Shown: positions 43,423 through 52,685 of the stretch, one piece after another
Layout of the letters: every line of letters starts with the position of its first letter
How positions within the stretch are numbered: position 1 is the stretch's first letter
NCBI RefSeq assembly: GCF_019635515.1
Contig: NZ_JAHBZI010000001.1
Span: 1,922,001-1,986,000 of the forward strand
Direction of reading: 5' to 3'
From: Sphingomonas sp.
GTDB taxonomy: Bacteria > Pseudomonadota > Alphaproteobacteria > Sphingomonadales > Sphingomonadaceae
DNA: 64,000 nt
Notes under the pieces: model-generated
The model's database searches: none
Seen by the model: the letters and a program-made list of their open reading frames with translations, nothing else
What the model was told of the DNA's origin: nothing
Position numbers and translations under genes: made by a program

Positions 43423-44919
43423 ATGTCCGGCATGATCGAAGGGCGGGAAGCGGCCCGCGCGGCGCTTGCCGAGGGCCGCCCGGCGCTGCTGTGGCGCCGC
43501 CAGATCGCGGACACCGAAACCCCGGTCGCAGCCGCGCTCAAGCTGATCGAGCCCGGACGCGGCGATTTCCTGCTCGAATCGGTCGAGGGCGGATCGGTGC
43601 GCGGGCGCCACAGCCTGATCGGCCTCGCCCCCGACATGGTGTTCCGCGCCACCGGCAACGAAGCCGCGGTCAACGCCGAATGGCTGACCGACCGCGACGC
43701 CTTCCGCCCCTGCGCCCAGCCCGCGCTCGAAGCGCTGCGCGGTCTGGTCAAAGCCTGCCGGATGGACGTTCCGCCCGAACTGCCCCGCGCGCTCGCCTGT
43801 CTGGTCGGCTATTTCAGCTATGAGACCGTCGGGCTGGTCGAGCGGCTCGATCGCCCGCCCGAAAACCCGGTCGGCGTGCCCGACATGATGTTCGTGCGCC
43901 CGACCGTGATCCTGATCTTCGACCGGCTGGCCGACGCCCTGTTCCTCGTCGCTCCCGTCTGGCCGGGCGGCGATGTCGACGCCGCCGCCGAGCGGATCGA
44001 CGCCGTGGCCGCCAGGCTCGCCACCGCGCCGCTCCCCGCGCCCGTCCGCGCCGCCCCCTTGGCCGTGGAGCTGACCCCGGTCCTTGGCCCCGGCCACTAT
44101 GCCGGCATGGTCGCGGCGGCGAAGGACTATATTGCGGCTGGCGATATCTTTCAGGTCGTCCTCGCCCAGCGCTTCACCGCGCCGTTCACGCTCCCGCCGT
44201 TCGAGCTCTATCGCGCGCTGCGCCGGGTGAACCCCTCGCCCTTCCTCTACCATCTCGATCTGCCCGGCTTCGCGCTGACCGGATCGAGCCCCGAAATCCT
44301 CGTCCGCGCCCGCGATGGCGAAGTCACGATCCGGCCGATCGCCGGCACCCGCCCGCGAGGGCTGACCGCCGCCGAGGACGCCGCCAACCGCGACAGCCTG
44401 CTCGCCGACCCCAAGGAGCGCGCCGAACATCTGATGCTGCTCGATCTCGGCCGCAACGATGTCGGTCGCGCCGCCGAGGCCGGCAGCGTCCGCGTCACCG
44501 ACAGCTATACCGTCGAATTCTACAGTCATGTCATGCACATCGTCTCGAACGTGGTCGGCAAGCTGAAGGCGGGCAGCGACGCCATCGACGCGCTGTTCGC
44601 CGGTTTCCCGGCGGGCACGGTCAGCGGCGCGCCCAAGGTCCGCGCCTGTGAGATCATCGCCGAGCTCGAGCCCGAAACCCGCGGCCCCTATGCCGGCGGC
44701 GTCGGCTATTTCTCGCCCGATGGCTCGATGGATTCGTGCATCGTCCTGCGCACCGCTCTGGTGAAGGACGGCGTCATGCACGTCCAGGCTGGCGCCGGAA
44801 TCGTCGCGGATTCGAACCCCGATTACGAACAGCGCGAATGCGAAGCCAAGGCCGGTGCCCTGTTCGCCGCCGCCCGCGAAGCCGTGGCGCGGGCCGCAGA
44901 GGCCGGATTCGGGCAATAA
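43423..44919 (+). CDS. trpE: Anthranilate synthase component I
   Basis: Converts chorismate to anthranilate with ammonia from TrpG, the first step of tryptophan synthesis. The 498-residue protein carries the chorismate-binding domain: YHLDLPGFALTGSSPEILV, IAGTRPRG, AEHLMLLDLGRNDVGR and GFPAGTVSGAPKVRA. An N-terminal domain of about 200 residues includes the region that normally binds Trp for feedback inhibition. The MSGMIEGREAARAALAEG start is preceded by GAGG. It is separated from trpG by two envelope-protein genes. Confidence 0.96.
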   Translation: MSGMIEGREAARAALAEGRPALLWRRQIADTETPVAAALKLIEPGRGDFLLESVEGGSVRGRHSLIGLAPDMVFRATGNEAAVNAEWLTDRDAFRPCAQPALEALRGLVKACRMDVPPELPRALACLVGYFSYETVGLVERLDRPPENPVGVPDMMFVRPTVILIFDRLADALFLVAPVWPGGDVDAAAERIDAVAARLATAPLPAPVRAAPLAVELTPVLGPGHYAGMVAAAKDYIAAGDIFQVVLAQRFTAPFTLPPFELYRALRRVNPSPFLYHLDLPGFALTGSSPEILVRARDGEVTIRPIAGTRPRGLTAAEDAANRDSLLADPKERAEHLMLLDLGRNDVGRAAEAGSVRVTDSYTVEFYSHVMHIVSNVVGKLKAGSDAIDALFAGFPAGTVSGAPKVRACEIIAELEPETRGPYAGGVGYFSPDGSMDSCIVLRTALVKDGVMHVQAGAGIVADSNPDYEQRECEAKAGALFAAAREAVARAAEAGFGQ

Positions 44920-44923
44920 AGTC

Positions 44924-44943
44924 CTCTCCCCCTCGGGGGAGAG
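44924..44943. terminator. Hairpin after trpE
   Basis: CTCTCCCCC and GGGGGAGAG form a 9-bp stem with a 2-base (or wobbled 4-base) loop between the trpE stop and the convergent gene. It may end both transcripts or be a small repeat; a T run (GAGTTTAG) follows weakly. Confidence 0.45.
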
Positions 44944-44948
44944 GGAGT

Positions 44949-45359
44949 TTAGTTCCCGTTCCCAGGAATCCGCGCGGCCTTTGCCTTGCGATCGAGCCGG
45001 TCCTGATACCATTGCTGCAGCATCTGCCGGGTGCAGCCGGTCTGGCCGCCGGTGCCGACCGGCGAGCAGCTATTGGGCAGCCCGGCGCGGTTGACCTCTT
45101 CCACCGTCTCGACGCGATTGGTCCAGGCCTGCGACGCCGCATCCTCTTTCGGCTGATCGCGCAGCGCCTTGGGAATGCGATAGGGCGATTCCCCGGCATT
45201 GGCGCACACCACGATCTCGTCCGGGTCTTGGGGCTTGGGGCATTCCTCCTGCCCGTAGAGCAGGATCGAGCGCACCCGCTTGGGCGGGTCCTGCGGCTTG
45301 TCCTGCGCCATCACCGGGGTGGCGAGCATTGCGGTGGCGACGAGAAGCTTGGCGATCAT
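44949..45359 (-). CDS. Uncharacterised exported protein
   Basis: A 136-residue protein with a signal peptide (KLLVATAMLATPVMA-QD). The mature part has two Cys in EECPKPQDPDEIVVCAN and two in NSCSPVGTGGQTGCTRQM, likely two disulphides. The EIVVCAN...RIPKALRD pattern occurs in small periplasmic proteins of sphingomonads without a known function. It is convergent with trpE and divergent from the next gene. Confidence 0.7.
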   Translation of the reverse strand: MIAKLLVATAMLATPVMAQDKPQDPPKRVRSILLYGQEECPKPQDPDEIVVCANAGESPYRIPKALRDQPKEDAASQAWTNRVETVEEVNRAGLPNSCSPVGTGGQTGCTRQMLQQWYQDRLDRKAKAARIPGNGN

Positions 45360-45462
45360 CACGAAATTCCTTCGGTACACGGGTTCCAACGCCCCTCTCG
45401 GCAAACTCGTTGCGCGGGCATCATGGCCGCGGCAAGGCGTAGCGTGCCTTGTTTGCGGCGGC

Positions 45463-46239
45463 ATGACCGCTAAGTCGGAAGTCGTGACGCCGTTCCTCCG
45501 CCTCTTCGCCCTGGCAGGCCTGCTCGCGCTTGCCGCATGCGGTCGCGGCGGCAACGTCGCCGAAGCGTGCCAGGATATCCTCTTCGAGGGCGCCCGGTTC
45601 ACCGCCTGCCACGCCAGCCCACAGACCCATGATCTCGTCCTCGTCAATCGCGGCGCGGATGGCCAGCCGATGCGCGACTTCGCCGGCCTCGAAAAGCGCC
45701 TCGGCGAGCGCTACGCCAACCTCGCCTTCGCGATGAACGCCGGCATGTTCGACGCGAAAGGCGCGGCGATCGGCTATTATGTCGAGGATGGCGCCGAGCA
45801 GACCCCGCTCAACCGCAAGCCCGGCCCCGGCAATTTCCACCTTCTCCCCAACGGCGTCTTCTGGGGCGACACCGCCGGCTGGCACGCCGACACCACCGAC
45901 AATTTCGCCGCGATGAAGCCCGATCATGTCCGCTTCGCCACCCAGAGCGGCCCGATGCTGCTGATCCGTGGGCGCCTCCACCCCCAGATCAGCGACAACG
46001 GCGCCTCGCTTCAGATTCGCAACGGCGTCGGCGTATCCGTTGACGGCACCGCCTGGTTCGCGATCAGCAACGAGTCGGTTTCGTTCGGCCGCTTCGCCCG
46101 CCTGTTCCGCGACAAGCTCGCCTGTCCCGACGCGCTCTATTTCGACGGCGCCGTCTCGCGCCTGTTCGATCCCGTCGCGGGCCGCAAGGATGGCGGCGCG
46201 CCGATCGGGCCGATTGTCGTCGCCGTCCAGAAACGCTAG
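45463..46239 (+). CDS. Phosphodiester glycosidase family lipoprotein (NAGPA/DUF2233-like)
   Basis: A 258-residue protein with a lipobox (LLALAAC) at about residue 25. The mature domain has AMNAGMFDAKGAAIGYYVEDG, FHLLPNGVFWGDTAGWH, RFATQSGPMLLIRGRLHP and LYFDGAVSRLFDP, the pattern of the phosphodiester glycosidase (NAGPA, uncovering-enzyme-like) domain. Activity in bacteria is mostly untested. Its stop is nine bases before trpG, so it is cotranscribed with it. Confidence 0.83.
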   Translation: MTAKSEVVTPFLRLFALAGLLALAACGRGGNVAEACQDILFEGARFTACHASPQTHDLVLVNRGADGQPMRDFAGLEKRLGERYANLAFAMNAGMFDAKGAAIGYYVEDGAEQTPLNRKPGPGNFHLLPNGVFWGDTAGWHADTTDNFAAMKPDHVRFATQSGPMLLIRGRLHPQISDNGASLQIRNGVGVSVDGTAWFAISNESVSFGRFARLFRDKLACPDALYFDGAVSRLFDPVAGRKDGGAPIGPIVVAVQKR

Positions 46240-46248
46240 CGCGCCGCC

Positions 46249-46833
46249 ATGATCCTCGTTCTCGACAATTATGACAGCTTCACCTGGAACCTCGTCCATT
46301 ATCTGATGGAACTCGGCGCCGAGGTGCAGGTCGTGCGCAACGACGCACTTACCGCGCACGAGGCGATCGCCACCAATGCGAGCGCGTTCCTGATCTCCCC
46401 CGGACCCTGCACGCCGAACGAGGCCGGGATCAGCCTCGATCTCGTCGCCGCCTGCGCCGAACTCCGCAAGCCGCTGCTCGGCGTCTGCCTCGGCCATCAG
46501 TCGATCGGCCAGTATTTCGGCGGCTCGGTCGTGCGCGGCGGGCTGATGCACGGCAAGACCTGTCCGGTCGAGCATGACGGCACCGGCCTGTTCGATGGCC
46601 TGCCCTCGCCCTTCACCGCCACCCGCTATCACTCGCTGATCGTCACCGACATTCCCGACGATTTGGTGGTCAACGCCACCGCCAGCGACGCATCGGTGAT
46701 GGGCTTCCGCCACCGCGACCTGCCGATCCACGGCGTCCAGTTCCACCCCGAAAGCATCGCCACCGAACATGGCCATGCGATGCTGGCGAACTTCCTCCGG
46801 ATCGCCGGGATCGAAGCGAAGGCGCTCGCCTAA
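46249..46833 (+). CDS. trpG: Anthranilate/aminodeoxychorismate synthase glutamine amidotransferase
   Basis: Supplies ammonia from glutamine to TrpE, and often also to PabB. The 194-residue class I amidotransferase has the triad in place: Cys in [10 protein letters not shown], and His and Glu in GVQFHPESI. The oxyanion region [12 protein letters not shown] is present. It is not next to trpE but lies 1.3 kb downstream, separated by two genes. The 3' end overlaps a convergent gene by 4 bases. Confidence 0.95.
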   Translation: MILVLDNYDSFTWNLVHYLMELGAEVQVVRNDALTAHEAIATNASAFLISPGPCTPNEAGISLDLVAACAELRKPLLGVCLGHQSIGQYFGGSVVRGGLMHGKTCPVEHDGTGLFDGLPSPFTATRYHSLIVTDIPDDLVVNATASDASVMGFRHRDLPIHGVQFHPESIATEHGHAMLANFLRIAGIEAKALA

Positions 46834-48545
46834 TAAGCGCGCTGCTTTTTTTGCCATTCCTCGCGATACGCCTTGCGACGCGCATCGAACCAATTGTCCG
46901 AACCCCTTTTGATGTTATCGACCGCTACATCGCCGGCATTGCGGATCGCATCGGAGAAAGCGCCGGGATAATAAGGCCGGGGCACGGGGTTCGCGAGTTC
47001 ATAGTCGCGACGCGCCAAGGCCGCGGCTTCGTTACGCGCCACTTGCCGCTGGCCTTCTTCGACCTTTGCGACAAGATCGGCGGACAAGCCCATCTCGCGG
47101 GCCTTCCTCAGATCGTTCGCGGAAAAGCCGCCCGCGCAATGCTGGGCGTACACCGTGATCTCTTCGATCGTGTAGTTCATCGGCGCGAGATACTGGCACA
47201 ATTTGCCCTCGCGGATCCTCTCGTTGCGAAAGGCGATATAATCGGCGCGTTCCTTCGCCTTGCGCTCGGCGACGCTGCGCTCGAACGCCGCCCGCTGCGC
47301 CGCGCTCCACGCATCCCAGGCGGCGTTGTAATTGGCCCGTGCCGTCGCCGGATCATTTGCCGGCGCGCCCAGCGTTTCGGCACCCGCCGAGGCCGGCACC
47401 ACCCATTTGCCGGTGCGGACATCGATCGCGGCAAAGAACCCCGACGTGCCTTCGCGCGCGATTTCGCGGTAGCGCGGATCGCTACTCTTGCCCCGCGCCA
47501 GCGCCTGCTCCAGCGTGCCGTCATACAGGCTGTAGCTCCAGCCATTCGCATCCGGATACACTATCGCCCATTGCTCGCTCAGCCAGTCCCAATTGTCATC
47601 GGGCAGATCGGCATAGGGGGTGTTGGTGATCGGATTGCTGGTCGGCAGCACGCCGATCGCCCCTTCGGGCAGCGGCAGGAACTCGCCCGTCGCCGACAGC
47701 GGAAATCGTACCGCGCCATATTCGGTCTTGGCCGGATTGCGGTCGAGGCTCGGCCCCTTGGCCAGCATCTGCGCGCGCCCGGTCCGGCACGTGTCCTTGC
47801 GTCCCCAGGGCAGCTTGGTCTGCCAGAAGCTTATATTCTCGAACGTCCCGCTCATCGGCACGCCGGCGAGATTATAGATTCGTGCGGTATCTCCATAGTT
47901 CACGACGATCCGGTCACCGGTGCGCCGCACCGGCTGATCCTTGGGCACGCCGCGGAACATCGCCGGTGTGCTCGATCCGTGAAAATAGGCGACATCGCGC
48001 ACGCCGTTCTGCACCACGCCATAGACCAGCACGCCCTGCGCCCCGTCTGGATTGCTCAGGATTTCGGTGCAGGGGCCGCGCGCGTCGGTCGGATGCACGC
48101 TGGCCGGCTGGAACGGCAGCGGCCGTTCCTTGCCGCCCTCATGGATCGCCCAGCCCTTGTCGAGCCGCTGCACGATCGCCGCGGTCGGCGAGATCGCATA
48201 CATGTTGCGATAGCCCTCCGGCACGATCGTCTTGCCGGCGGCATTGCGCAGCCCGAGCAGCCACCATTTATGCCAGTAATCGGGGCGCGGTTTGCAATCC
48301 ATGGTCTTGATCGTCACCGTCATCGGCTCGGCCCCGTTCGGCCCGGCGACATAGTTGACGCGTGACTTATAGGGATTGGTCCAGCCCTTGTCCGGCTTCC
48401 ACACCGCGCATTTCGAAGCCTTGAACGCATCCAGGCTCGGCGGGAACTGGCTGTCACCCCGTTCGGAATCGAGTTGCGCCAAGGCAGGCGTGGCGAACAA
48501 GGCGGCACAAATCGCCAGGCCGGCCAGACGAAAAATCCCGCGCAT
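46830..48545 (-). CDS. Large uncharacterised exported protein
   Basis: A 571-residue protein with a clear signal peptide ([19 protein letters not shown]). The mature sequence is rich in Tyr, Trp, Pro and Gly and looks extracytoplasmic, beta-rich to residue 400, then helical with [23 protein letters not shown] and a basic tail ending [10 protein letters not shown]. No family is recognised. The Cys are few and scattered. It lies in the opposite direction to trp genes and is convergent with trpG. Confidence 0.7.
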   Translation of the reverse strand: MRGIFRLAGLAICAALFATPALAQLDSERGDSQFPPSLDAFKASKCAVWKPDKGWTNPYKSRVNYVAGPNGAEPMTVTIKTMDCKPRPDYWHKWWLLGLRNAAGKTIVPEGYRNMYAISPTAAIVQRLDKGWAIHEGGKERPLPFQPASVHPTDARGPCTEILSNPDGAQGVLVYGVVQNGVRDVAYFHGSSTPAMFRGVPKDQPVRRTGDRIVVNYGDTARIYNLAGVPMSGTFENISFWQTKLPWGRKDTCRTGRAQMLAKGPSLDRNPAKTEYGAVRFPLSATGEFLPLPEGAIGVLPTSNPITNTPYADLPDDNWDWLSEQWAIVYPDANGWSYSLYDGTLEQALARGKSSDPRYREIAREGTSGFFAAIDVRTGKWVVPASAGAETLGAPANDPATARANYNAAWDAWSAAQRAAFERSVAERKAKERADYIAFRNERIREGKLCQYLAPMNYTIEEITVYAQHCAGGFSANDLRKAREMGLSADLVAKVEEGQRQVARNEAAALARRDYELANPVPRPYYPGAFSDAIRNAGDVAVDNIKRGSDNWFDARRKAYREEWQKKQRAY

Positions 48546-48719
48546 CGACTTCTCCTTCGCCTGCAAACTATCGCGGACGTGCAACAAAGCAATCCGCGGC
48601 CGGCGCCGCCGCGCCATACAATTTGCGACACTTTATTGCAGGTGCCGTAATCCCCCTGCGATGTTCGGCAACGATACCGCCGCTTGTGCCCGATCACCGG
48701 GCAAACAGGAGTATCGAAA

Positions 48720-49121
48720 ATGAACGCCAATCTGAAATATGCCGCCGCCGCGCTTGCCGGCATCGTCGCCACCCTCGGCGTCACCGGCGCGGTCAACGCC
48801 ATGCACGACAAGGGCATCGGCCATTTCGCCAATGCCGACGCCGACAACAACGGCGAGATCACCGCCGCCGAATGGACTGCGGCCGGCAATGCCGAGTTCA
48901 AGAAGCTCGACACCAATGGCGACGGCAAGATCGTTATCGGCGAAATCCCCCGCGCCCCCGAAGGCGGTCCGCACGGCCCCCGCCCTGGCCCGCACGGCCC
49001 GGATGCCGGCCCCGGCGGCCCTGGCGGCCCCGGCGGCGATGCCGGTCCCGAAGCGCAGCCGGCACCGCCGCCTCCGCCCGCGCCGGTCGGCAACGCGGTG
49101 ATCGGCAACACCGCCAACTGA
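48720..49121 (+). CDS. EF-hand domain exported protein
   Basis: A 133-residue protein with a signal peptide and two EF-hand-like calcium loops: DADADNNGEITAAEW and DTNGDGKIVIGEI, both with Asp/Asn/Gly at the ligand positions and Glu at position 12. A Gly/Pro/His-rich tail (residues 85-125) follows. It is probably a periplasmic calcium-binding protein. The chosen ATG is preceded by AGGAG (CAGGAGTATCGAAA); an upstream TTG/GTG frame is not used. Confidence 0.82.
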   Translation: MNANLKYAAAALAGIVATLGVTGAVNAMHDKGIGHFANADADNNGEITAAEWTAAGNAEFKKLDTNGDGKIVIGEIPRAPEGGPHGPRPGPHGPDAGPGGPGGPGGDAGPEAQPAPPPPPAPVGNAVIGNTAN

Positions 49122-49161
49122 CCGTTACCCCGGCGAAGGCCGGGCCCCAACTGGGACCCTT

Positions 49162-49200
49162 GGTTGGAGAGCGTTGCGCGTAGGTGCAACCCCTCCAACC
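49162..49200. other. Two-level hairpin between EF-hand and unknown gene
   Basis: GGTTGGAG pairs perfectly with CTCCAACC, and inside it GTTGC with GCAAC, giving a 39-base cruciform-like hairpin. Just before it is a CCGGC-GAA-GCCGG type repeat (49130-49148). There is no T run. It could be a terminator, an attenuator-like leader or a small RNA. Confidence 0.4.
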
Positions 49201-49287
49201 ATTCCCCGTCCTCCGCCGGAAACTCGCACGGTATTTCTATCTGGTCTTCACCCCGTTAGCGTCTTGGGCGTGGATCGGGGAGTTGGC

Positions 49288-49686
49288 ATGGTTGCATCTA
49301 CAGGCACGACCACCACAACAACGCTGCTGCATTGTGATGCCGAGACATTTGACGGGAGCGCCATCACACGAAGCGCTCCCGTGACCGCCCCGGGCGGCGG
49401 CGACTTCCACATCGCGCTCACTTGCGTCAAACTGCCAACGGACGGCCTGATCGGCGTGACGGTGATGGGCCCGGCCAGCGATTCGTGCGTGATCATGCCG
49501 ATCACACGCATCCTCACTCCGTCCATGCAGCTGCAATGGCGGCTGATCTGGCCGGTGAATTTCCAAAGCGAGGTTGTCGTCGATTATGTGATGGGTGCGG
49601 CGATGCCGCCGGCCGGCGCATATTTCGAAGTGACGCTCCTTACGCCTGAAGCGCCAGCCGACAATACAGGCTTCGCGGCGGCATAA
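49288..49686 (+). CDS. Uncharacterised small protein
   Basis: A 132-residue protein of unknown function, with no signal peptide or membrane helix. It is Thr-rich at the start (ASTGTTTTTTLLH) and beta-rich after that (HIALTCVKLPTDGLIGVTVMGPASDSCVIMP). GGGGAG six bases before the ATG is a good ribosome site. It precedes trpD by 46 bases. It may be real but orphan; expression evidence is lacking. Confidence 0.6.
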   Translation: MVASTGTTTTTTLLHCDAETFDGSAITRSAPVTAPGGGDFHIALTCVKLPTDGLIGVTVMGPASDSCVIMPITRILTPSMQLQWRLIWPVNFQSEVVVDYVMGAAMPPAGAYFEVTLLTPEAPADNTGFAAA

Positions 49687-49731
49687 CAGGAAACGCTCGA
49701 CTCACACGCCACCCGCCGGGATAGAGGCGCG

Positions 49732-50724
49732 GTGACTGTCTTTACCCTCCTCCCCGATCCCGCATCGCCGCTCGCCCGCGAAACCGCCGCGCAGGCGTTC
49801 GCCGACATGCTCGACGGCACCGCATCCGAAGCCGAGATCGAGGCGTTCCTGATCGCCCTTTCCGAGCGCGGCGAGACCAGCATCGAGATCGCCGAGGCCG
49901 CCCGGGCGATGCGCTCGCGGGTCATCCCGGTCACCGCCCCCGCCGGCGCGATCGACGTCTGCGGCACCGGCGGCGACGGCCACCACACCCTCAACGTCTC
50001 CACCGCCGTCAGCCTGGTGGTCGCCGCCGCCGGCGTCCCCGTCGCCAAGCATGGCAACCGCGCCGCCTCCAGCAAGGCCGGCGCCGCCGACACGCTCGAA
50101 GCGCTCGGCCTCGACCTCGACCGCGCCGCCGCCGCCGCCGAGGATACGCTCGGCGATCTCGGCATCGCGTTCCTGTTCGCGCAGCATCACCACCCGGCCC
50201 TCGCCCGCATCGGCCCGATCCGCCGCCGCATCGGCCGCCGCACGATCTTCAACCTGATGGGCCCACTCGCCAATCCGGCCCATGTCACCCGCCAGCTGAT
50301 CGGTATCGCCCGCCCGGACTATGCCCCGATCTATGCCGAGGCGCTCGAGCAATTGGGTACCGAGGCCGCGGCGGTGATCTCCGGCGACGAAGGGCTCGAC
50401 GAACTCTCCACCGAAGGCGCCAGCATCGCCGTCAATGTCGGCCGCGCGTCGCTCCCGGCCCGCATCGCCCCCGAAGACGCGGGCCTCCCCCGCCACCCGC
50501 TCACCGCGATCCGCGGCGGCGATCCCGAATATAACGCGGTGGCGCTGCGCCGCCTGCTCCAGGGCGAGCATTCCCCCTATCGCGACGCCGTCCTCCTCAA
50601 CGCCGCCGCCGCGCTGATGGTCGCCGGCCACGCCGCCGATCTGCGCGAAGGCGTGGAGGAAGCCGCCGAAACCCTCGACAAGGGCCTTGCCAACGCCCTG
50701 CTCGACTGCTGGATCGCCTATTAG
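49732..50724 (+). CDS. trpD: Anthranilate phosphoribosyltransferase
   Basis: Joins anthranilate to PRPP in tryptophan synthesis. The 330-residue product has the PRPP site DVCGTGGDGHHTLNVSTAVS with KHGNRAASSKAG, the conserved GIAFLFAQHHHPA motif and GPLANPA. Starts at GTG with GAGG eight bases before. Its stop is directly followed by the trpC ATG. Confidence 0.96.
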   Translation: MTVFTLLPDPASPLARETAAQAFADMLDGTASEAEIEAFLIALSERGETSIEIAEAARAMRSRVIPVTAPAGAIDVCGTGGDGHHTLNVSTAVSLVVAAAGVPVAKHGNRAASSKAGAADTLEALGLDLDRAAAAAEDTLGDLGIAFLFAQHHHPALARIGPIRRRIGRRTIFNLMGPLANPAHVTRQLIGIARPDYAPIYAEALEQLGTEAAAVISGDEGLDELSTEGASIAVNVGRASLPARIAPEDAGLPRHPLTAIRGGDPEYNAVALRRLLQGEHSPYRDAVLLNAAAALMVAGHAADLREGVEEAAETLDKGLANALLDCWIAY

Positions 50725-51495
50725 ATGAGCACGATCCTCGACCGGATATTGGAAACCAAGCGCGCCGAAGTCGCCGCGCGCAAGGGGGCGTGGCAGCCGT
50801 CTGAAGGCGTCTCGCCAGTTCGCGGTTTCAAGCGTGCGCTGGAGAAGAAAATCGCCGCAGGCGGCTACGGCCTGATCGCCGAGATCAAGAAGGCCAGCCC
50901 GTCCAAGGGCCTGATCCGCGCCGATTTCGACCCCGCCGCGCACGCCCGCGCCTATGAAGCAGGCGGCGCCGCCTGCCTCTCCGTCCTCACCGACCGCGAC
51001 TATTTCCAGGGCCACGAGGACTATCTGATCGCCGCCCGCCAGGCCTGTTCGCTACCGGTCTTGCGCAAGGATTTCATGGTCGATCCGTGGCAGGTCGCCG
51101 AATCCCGCATGATCGGCGCCGACGCGATCCTGATCATCGTCGCCGCGCTTTCGGACATGCAAATGGCCGAGATCGAAGCCGCCGCGATCGATCACAACAT
51201 GGACGTCCTCGTCGAAGTCCATGACGAGCGGGAGCTCCAGCGCGCCTATCGCCTCAAGTCGCGCCTGATCGGGGTGAACAACCGCAATCTCAAGGACTTC
51301 GTCGTCGATTTTGACCGCACGCTCGAAGTGCTGAAGGACGCCCCTCCCGGCTGCACCTTCGTCGCCGAAAGCGGCATCACCGGCCATAACGATGTCCGCC
51401 ACCTCGCCGACAATGGCATCAAATGCTTCCTCGTCGGCGAAGCGCTGATGCGCCAGCCCGATATCGAGGCCGCCACCCGCGCGCTGCTGGGCTAA
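50725..51495 (+). CDS. trpC: Indole-3-glycerol phosphate synthase
   Basis: Closes the indole ring from carboxyphenylaminodeoxyribulose phosphate. A 256-residue TIM-barrel protein with [43 protein letters not shown] and FVAESGITG. No gap separates it from trpD, so the two are coupled. It is the monofunctional form, not fused to TrpF. Confidence 0.96.
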   Translation: MSTILDRILETKRAEVAARKGAWQPSEGVSPVRGFKRALEKKIAAGGYGLIAEIKKASPSKGLIRADFDPAAHARAYEAGGAACLSVLTDRDYFQGHEDYLIAARQACSLPVLRKDFMVDPWQVAESRMIGADAILIIVAALSDMQMAEIEAAAIDHNMDVLVEVHDERELQRAYRLKSRLIGVNNRNLKDFVVDFDRTLEVLKDAPPGCTFVAESGITGHNDVRHLADNGIKCFLVGEALMRQPDIEAATRALLG

Positions 51496-51501
51496 CTTCT
51501 T

Positions 51502-51601
51502 CTCCCCTCCCGCTTGCGGGAGGGGTCGGGGGAGGGCATGTCAAGATGGTGAGCCAAACGGACAACTCCTCCCCTAGCGCCTCCCGCAAGCGGGAGGGGA
51601 A
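51502..51601. repeat. Palindromic repeat pair between trpC and moaC
   Basis: Two hairpins, CCCCTCCCGCTTGCGGGAGGGG at 51504-51525 and CCTCCCGCAAGCGGGAGG at about 51580-51597, are themselves inverted with respect to each other. The right one ends in GGGAGGGGA, which is the ribosome site for the TTG start of moaC. Confidence 0.82.
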
Positions 51602-51602
51602 C

Positions 51603-52061
51603 TTGACCCATCTCAACGCCGCCGGCGAAGCCCATATGGTCGATGTCGCCGGCAAGCCCGTCACCGCCCGCGAAGCCGTCGCCACCGGCCGCATCACCAT
51701 GTCCGCCGAAGCCGCGCGGGCGATCCGCGAAGGCAGCGTCAAGAAAGGCGACGTCCTCGCCACCGCCCGCATCGCCGGGATCATGGCCGCCAAGAAGACC
51801 GCCGAGCTGATCCCGCTCTGCCACCCGCTGCCGCTGACTCGCGTGGCGATCGACCTCGCCCCCGACGAAACCGGCGTCACCGTTACAGCCACCGCCGCCA
51901 CCGAAGCCCAGACCGGCGTCGAGATGGAAGCCCTCACCGCCACCACCGTCGCGCTGCTCACCCTCTACGACATGGCCAAGGCCCTCGATAAGGCGATGGT
52001 GATCGGCGAGGTGCGCCTGCTTTCGAAAAGCGGCGGCAAATCGGGCGATTGGCAGGCTTAA
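51603..52061 (+). CDS. moaC: Cyclic pyranopterin monophosphate synthase
   Basis: Converts the MoaA product to cyclic pyranopterin monophosphate in molybdenum cofactor synthesis. The 152-residue product has the family start [19 protein letters not shown], the [17 protein letters not shown] motif with active-site His, and the [18 protein letters not shown] helix. The TTG at 51603 is preferred: it gives the usual N-terminus and has GGAGG in a repeat four bases before. ATG at 51546 would add 19 residues encoded by repeat DNA. moaC, trp and moeA-lexA are commonly clustered in alphaproteobacteria. Confidence 0.93.
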   Translation: MTHLNAAGEAHMVDVAGKPVTAREAVATGRITMSAEAARAIREGSVKKGDVLATARIAGIMAAKKTAELIPLCHPLPLTRVAIDLAPDETGVTVTATAATEAQTGVEMEALTATTVALLTLYDMAKALDKAMVIGEVRLLSKSGGKSGDWQA

Positions 52062-52086
52062 CTCCTCCTCCCATCGGGAGAGGAAA

Positions 52087-52635
52087 TTACCGCCGAAAAC
52101 ACTCCGGCGCATGGTCGTTGACCATCCCCACCGCCTGCATGAACGCATAGACGATCACCGGCCCGACAAACTTGAACCCCTTCGCCTTAAGCGCCTTGGA
52201 CATCGCCTCCGAAACCGGCGTCTGCGCGGGCACACGCACTCCGTCATTCACTTGAGGCGCGCCTCCGGCCAGCCCCCATAGCCAGTCCGAGAAATCCTCC
52301 CCCGCCTCGGCCATCGCGCAATAAATCCGCGCCGCACCAATCGTCGCCTCGATCTTGGCCCGCGCCCGGATGATGCCCTCGTCCGCCATCAGCCGCTCGA
52401 CATCCGCCGGTCCGAACGCCGCCACCTTGACCGGATCGAACCCGGCGAATGCCCGCCGGAACCCCTCGCGCCGGTGCAGGATCGTCCGCCACGATAGCCC
52501 CGCCTGGAACCCCTCCAGCATCAGCATTTCCCACAGCGTCCGGGCATCGCGCACCGGCACGCCCCATTCGGCATCGTGGTAAGCCTGCATCAGCGAATCG
52601 TCGCCGGCCCATGCGCATCGCGTCATCTCGTTCAT
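52087..52635 (-). CDS. tag: DNA-3-methyladenine glycosylase I
   Basis: Removes 3-methyladenine from alkylated DNA. The 182-residue product has the zinc-binding Cys near the start (RCAWAG) and the C-terminal HAPEC; the catalytic-pocket region HDAEWGVPVRDARTLWEMLMLEGFQAGLSW is present. Convergent with moaC, with a short GGGAG-type hairpin between. It is the first gene of the block separating moaC from moeA. Confidence 0.94.
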   Translation of the reverse strand: MNEMTRCAWAGDDSLMQAYHDAEWGVPVRDARTLWEMLMLEGFQAGLSWRTILHRREGFRRAFAGFDPVKVAAFGPADVERLMADEGIIRARAKIEATIGAARIYCAMAEAGEDFSDWLWGLAGGAPQVNDGVRVPAQTPVSEAMSKALKAKGFKFVGPVIVYAFMQAVGMVNDHAPECFRR

Positions 52636-52685
52636 GAAATGTTCTTATCTGGACAAGCCCGCAGCCGCAAGCCAAACCAGCGCCC

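Noticed and set aside
41316..43751. A very long open frame opposite ppiD and the start of trpE
   Set aside because: It is antisense to two well-supported genes, reads as Arg/Gly/Asp-rich low-information sequence and has no start signal. High GC at third codon positions makes such frames common here.
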